The notes below the pieces were generated by a model, which was given only the letters and a program-made list of their open reading frames with translations, searched no databases and was not told where the DNA came from. Positions 5,831 through 6,723 of a DNA stretch of 6,723 nucleotides are shown here, in pieces; position 1 is the first letter of the stretch, and the number at the start of each line of letters is the position of its first letter. The position numbers and the translations under genes were made by a program. Origin of the DNA: Propionibacterium sp. (GTDB lineage: Bacteria > Actinomycetota > Actinomycetes > Propionibacteriales > Propionibacteriaceae); NCBI GenBank assembly GCA_012837465.1, contig DURG01000277.1:1-6723 (forward strand), written 5' to 3'.

Positions 5831-6476
5831 GGAAGCCATCGTCGACGCCGGCCTGGCCATCCTCGACGAGTACGGCCTGGGGGACCTCAGCATGCGCCGC
5901 GTCGCCGATGCCCTCGGGGTCCAGGCCGGTGCGCTGTATTACCACGTGCCCAACAAGCAGTCGCTGCTCGCCGCCATCGCCGACGAGATCCTCAGGGCCA
6001 CGCTGGTTGAGCCGACCGCTGGATCGCTGGTTGAGCCGACCGCTGCCACGCTGGTTGAGCCGACCGCTGCCAGGCTGGTTGAGCCGACCGCCTGCGAGGA
6101 ACGAGCAGCGGCGGTCGTGTCGAAACCCGGTGAGCTGATCACGCTGCCCGACCATCTCTCCACCTGGGCCCACGACCTCCGCTCCGCGTTGCTGCGCCAC
6201 CGCGATGCCGCCGAACTGGTCGCCTCCACGCACGCGCTGGGTCTGGGCACCGTCGACCCCACGGCGCCCGGGCGCACGCTCCTCGCGGAGGCCGGCCACC
6301 CCGAGCCCGAGGCCACCATGGCCGCGCTGCTGCACTTCGTGCTCGGCCACGTCGTCGAGGAGCAGACCCGGGCCCAGATGCAGGCGCTGGGCGTGATCGA
6401 CCGGTTCGACCAGGACGTGTCCGCCCACCATTTCCAGGTCGGCGTCGCCACCTTCGTGCGGGGCATCTCGCAGTAG
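5817..6476 (+). CDS. TetR-family transcriptional regulator with repeat-encoded linker
   Basis: DNA-binding repressor-type protein of 219 residues. The GTG at 5817 is supported by GGAAGGAA just upstream and by MALSREAIVDAGLAILDEYG, a normal TetR N-terminus. The helix-turn-helix spans about 5-50, with MRRVADALGVQAGALYYHV and NKQSLLAAIADEIL following the family closely. The C-terminal ligand/dimer domain (about 112-219: STWAHDLRSALLRHRDAAEL, LLHFVLGHVVEEQ) resembles the TetR_C type of tetracycline-repressor-like proteins. Between them, residues 62-93 are four 8-residue repeats of LVEPTA plus two variable residues, then CEERAAAVVSKPGE up to about 107. This stretch is foreign to the family and comes from a DNA repeat insertion that kept the frame. 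Whether the protein still folds and senses its ligand is unknown. It overlaps the acetyltransferase remnant by 14 bases. Probable targets are its own divergent promoter region near 5587-5620 (inferred). Confidence 0.9.
   Translation: MALSREAIVDAGLAILDEYGLGDLSMRRVADALGVQAGALYYHVPNKQSLLAAIADEILRATLVEPTAGSLVEPTAATLVEPTAARLVEPTACEERAAAVVSKPGELITLPDHLSTWAHDLRSALLRHRDAAELVASTHALGLGTVDPTAPGRTLLAEAGHPEPEATMAALLHFVLGHVVEEQTRAQMQALGVIDRFDQDVSAHHFQVGVATFVRGISQ
6001..6096 (+). repeat. Four tandem 24-bp repeats inside the tetR-family gene
   Basis: Units start at 6001, 6025, 6049 and 6073. All share GCTGGTTGAGCCGACCGC; the second and third are identical over 24 bases, and the others differ mainly in the last four bases or the first base. 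The unit length is eight codons, so the frame is preserved and LVEPTA recurs four times. The near identity suggests recent slippage or unequal recombination. Confidence 0.95.
6077..6127. repeat. Imperfect palindromic (REP-like) element in coding sequence
   Basis: The fourth tandem copy continues into a hairpin: CGACCGCC (6085-6092) pairs with GGCGGTCG (6110-6117), TGC (6093-6095) with GCA (6105-6107), and GGTT (6077-6080) with AACC (6124-6127), around the loop GAGGAACGA (6096-6104). The outline GGTTGAGC…TGTCGAAACC resembles, from memory, repeats dispersed between genes in Propionibacteriaceae and other actinobacteria. Here it is read through in frame. The tandem repeats are extra copies of its left arm. 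Confidence 0.65.
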
Positions 6477-6479
6477 GCT
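6474..6479 (+). promoter_or_regulatory. Leaderless-type -10 element of the lipoprotein gene
   Basis: TAGGCT, whose first three bases are the stop codon of the tetR-family gene, is followed by six bases (GAACCC) and ATG at 6486. There is no ribosome site, so a leaderless transcript starting at the ATG is likely. Confidence 0.5.
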
Positions 6480-6485
6480 GAACCC

Positions 6486-6723
6486 ATGAACGCGCAACGC
6501 AGGCGTGCCCCCGGTGCACTGGTGATGCTGCTGGCCAGCATGCTCCTCGCGCTGGTGGCCTGCAGCGATTCCGGCGCGCTCAGCCCCTCCACCTACTCCG
6601 GTGAGCCCGACGCGCAGACCCTCGTCCTGCGGTTCACCGTGCCGGCCAGCGACGGCGTCTCCGTCACCACGGAGGAGACCGACACGACTGTCACCATCCA
6701 TGCGGAACTGGTGGAGGACGAAC
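6486..6723 (+). CDS. Putative lipoprotein, 3' partial
   Basis: The first 79 codons of a secreted, lipid-anchored protein. The N-terminus has a basic n-region (NAQRRR), a hydrophobic core (ALVMLLASMLLALVA) and a lipobox LVAC with the modified cysteine at residue 26, followed by a Ser/Asp-rich tether (SDSGALSPSTYSGEP). After cleavage by signal peptidase II it should sit on the outer face of the cytoplasmic membrane. The visible mature part (LVLRFTVPASDGVSVTTEE, then VTIHAELVEDE) looks beta-rich and belongs to no family I can name. The gene begins nine bases after the tetR-family stop and has its own leaderless-type -10 box. It continues beyond the right edge. Confidence 0.85.
   Translation, partial: MNAQRRRAPGALVMLLASMLLALVACSDSGALSPSTYSGEPDAQTLVLRFTVPASDGVSVTTEETDTTVTIHAELVEDE

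Noticed and set aside
6001..6127. CRISPR array or integron-type repeat
   Set aside because: The repeats are directly adjacent without spacers, stay in the reading frame of a TetR gene, and no cas or integrase gene is near.
5766..6701. 311-codon minus-strand frame across the tetR-family and lipoprotein genes
   Set aside because: The plus-strand TetR and lipoprotein readings have real domain signatures; this frame only mirrors the repeat as Leu-Asn-Gln runs.

Overview
The window is 6.7 kb of very GC-rich DNA with dense, closely packed genes, ATGA-type overlaps, GTG starts and leaderless-type starts. This points to a high-GC actinobacterium. Gene content, codon use and a GGTTGAGC…TCGAAACC-type repeat suggest Propionibacteriaceae or a close relative (inference, not proven). 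No gene is recognisable as phage or transposon.

Layout. (1) 1-3584, plus strand: the pheST operon, with pheS entering from the left edge without its start and pheT complete. Together they form phenylalanyl-tRNA synthetase. A perfect 14-bp inverted repeat with a T-rich tail follows pheT and looks like its terminator, but it also contains the -10 box and the start codon of the next gene. (2) 3626-4852, plus strand: a complete arginine deiminase gene (arcA) with all expected catalytic motifs and no other arginine-deiminase-pathway gene in view. (3) 4853-4980: a short convergent gap. On the minus strand it holds a good sigma-A-type promoter followed by a self-folding segment of about 80 nt with a GNRA loop, a candidate small RNA running towards the arcA 3' end. 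(4) 4981-5580, minus strand: a 199-residue, soluble, helix-rich protein of unknown function. (5) 5581-5619: a compact divergent promoter region with an inverted repeat. (6) 5620-5830, plus strand: the wreck of a GNAT acetyltransferase gene, of which only a leaderless-type start and an out-of-frame C-terminus survive. (7) 5817-6476, plus strand: a TetR-family regulator overlapping that remnant. Its coding sequence carries four in-frame copies of a 24-bp repeat and one palindromic repeat element between the DNA-binding and ligand-binding domains. (8) 6486 to the right edge: the start of a lipoprotein gene.

How the parts may work together: pheST is housekeeping. arcA converts arginine to citrulline and ammonia and appears to have its own leaderless promoter. 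The TetR protein probably controls the divergent promoter region between the unknown gene and the acetyltransferase remnant, but its original partner gene is broken. Four separate starts show the same arrangement, TANNNT followed by exactly six bases and then ATG or GTG, as expected for leaderless transcripts.

The most noteworthy items are the repeat-loaded TetR gene, the dual-purpose dyad at pheT/arcA and the candidate small RNA. I found no clear sign of a large new multi-gene system here.
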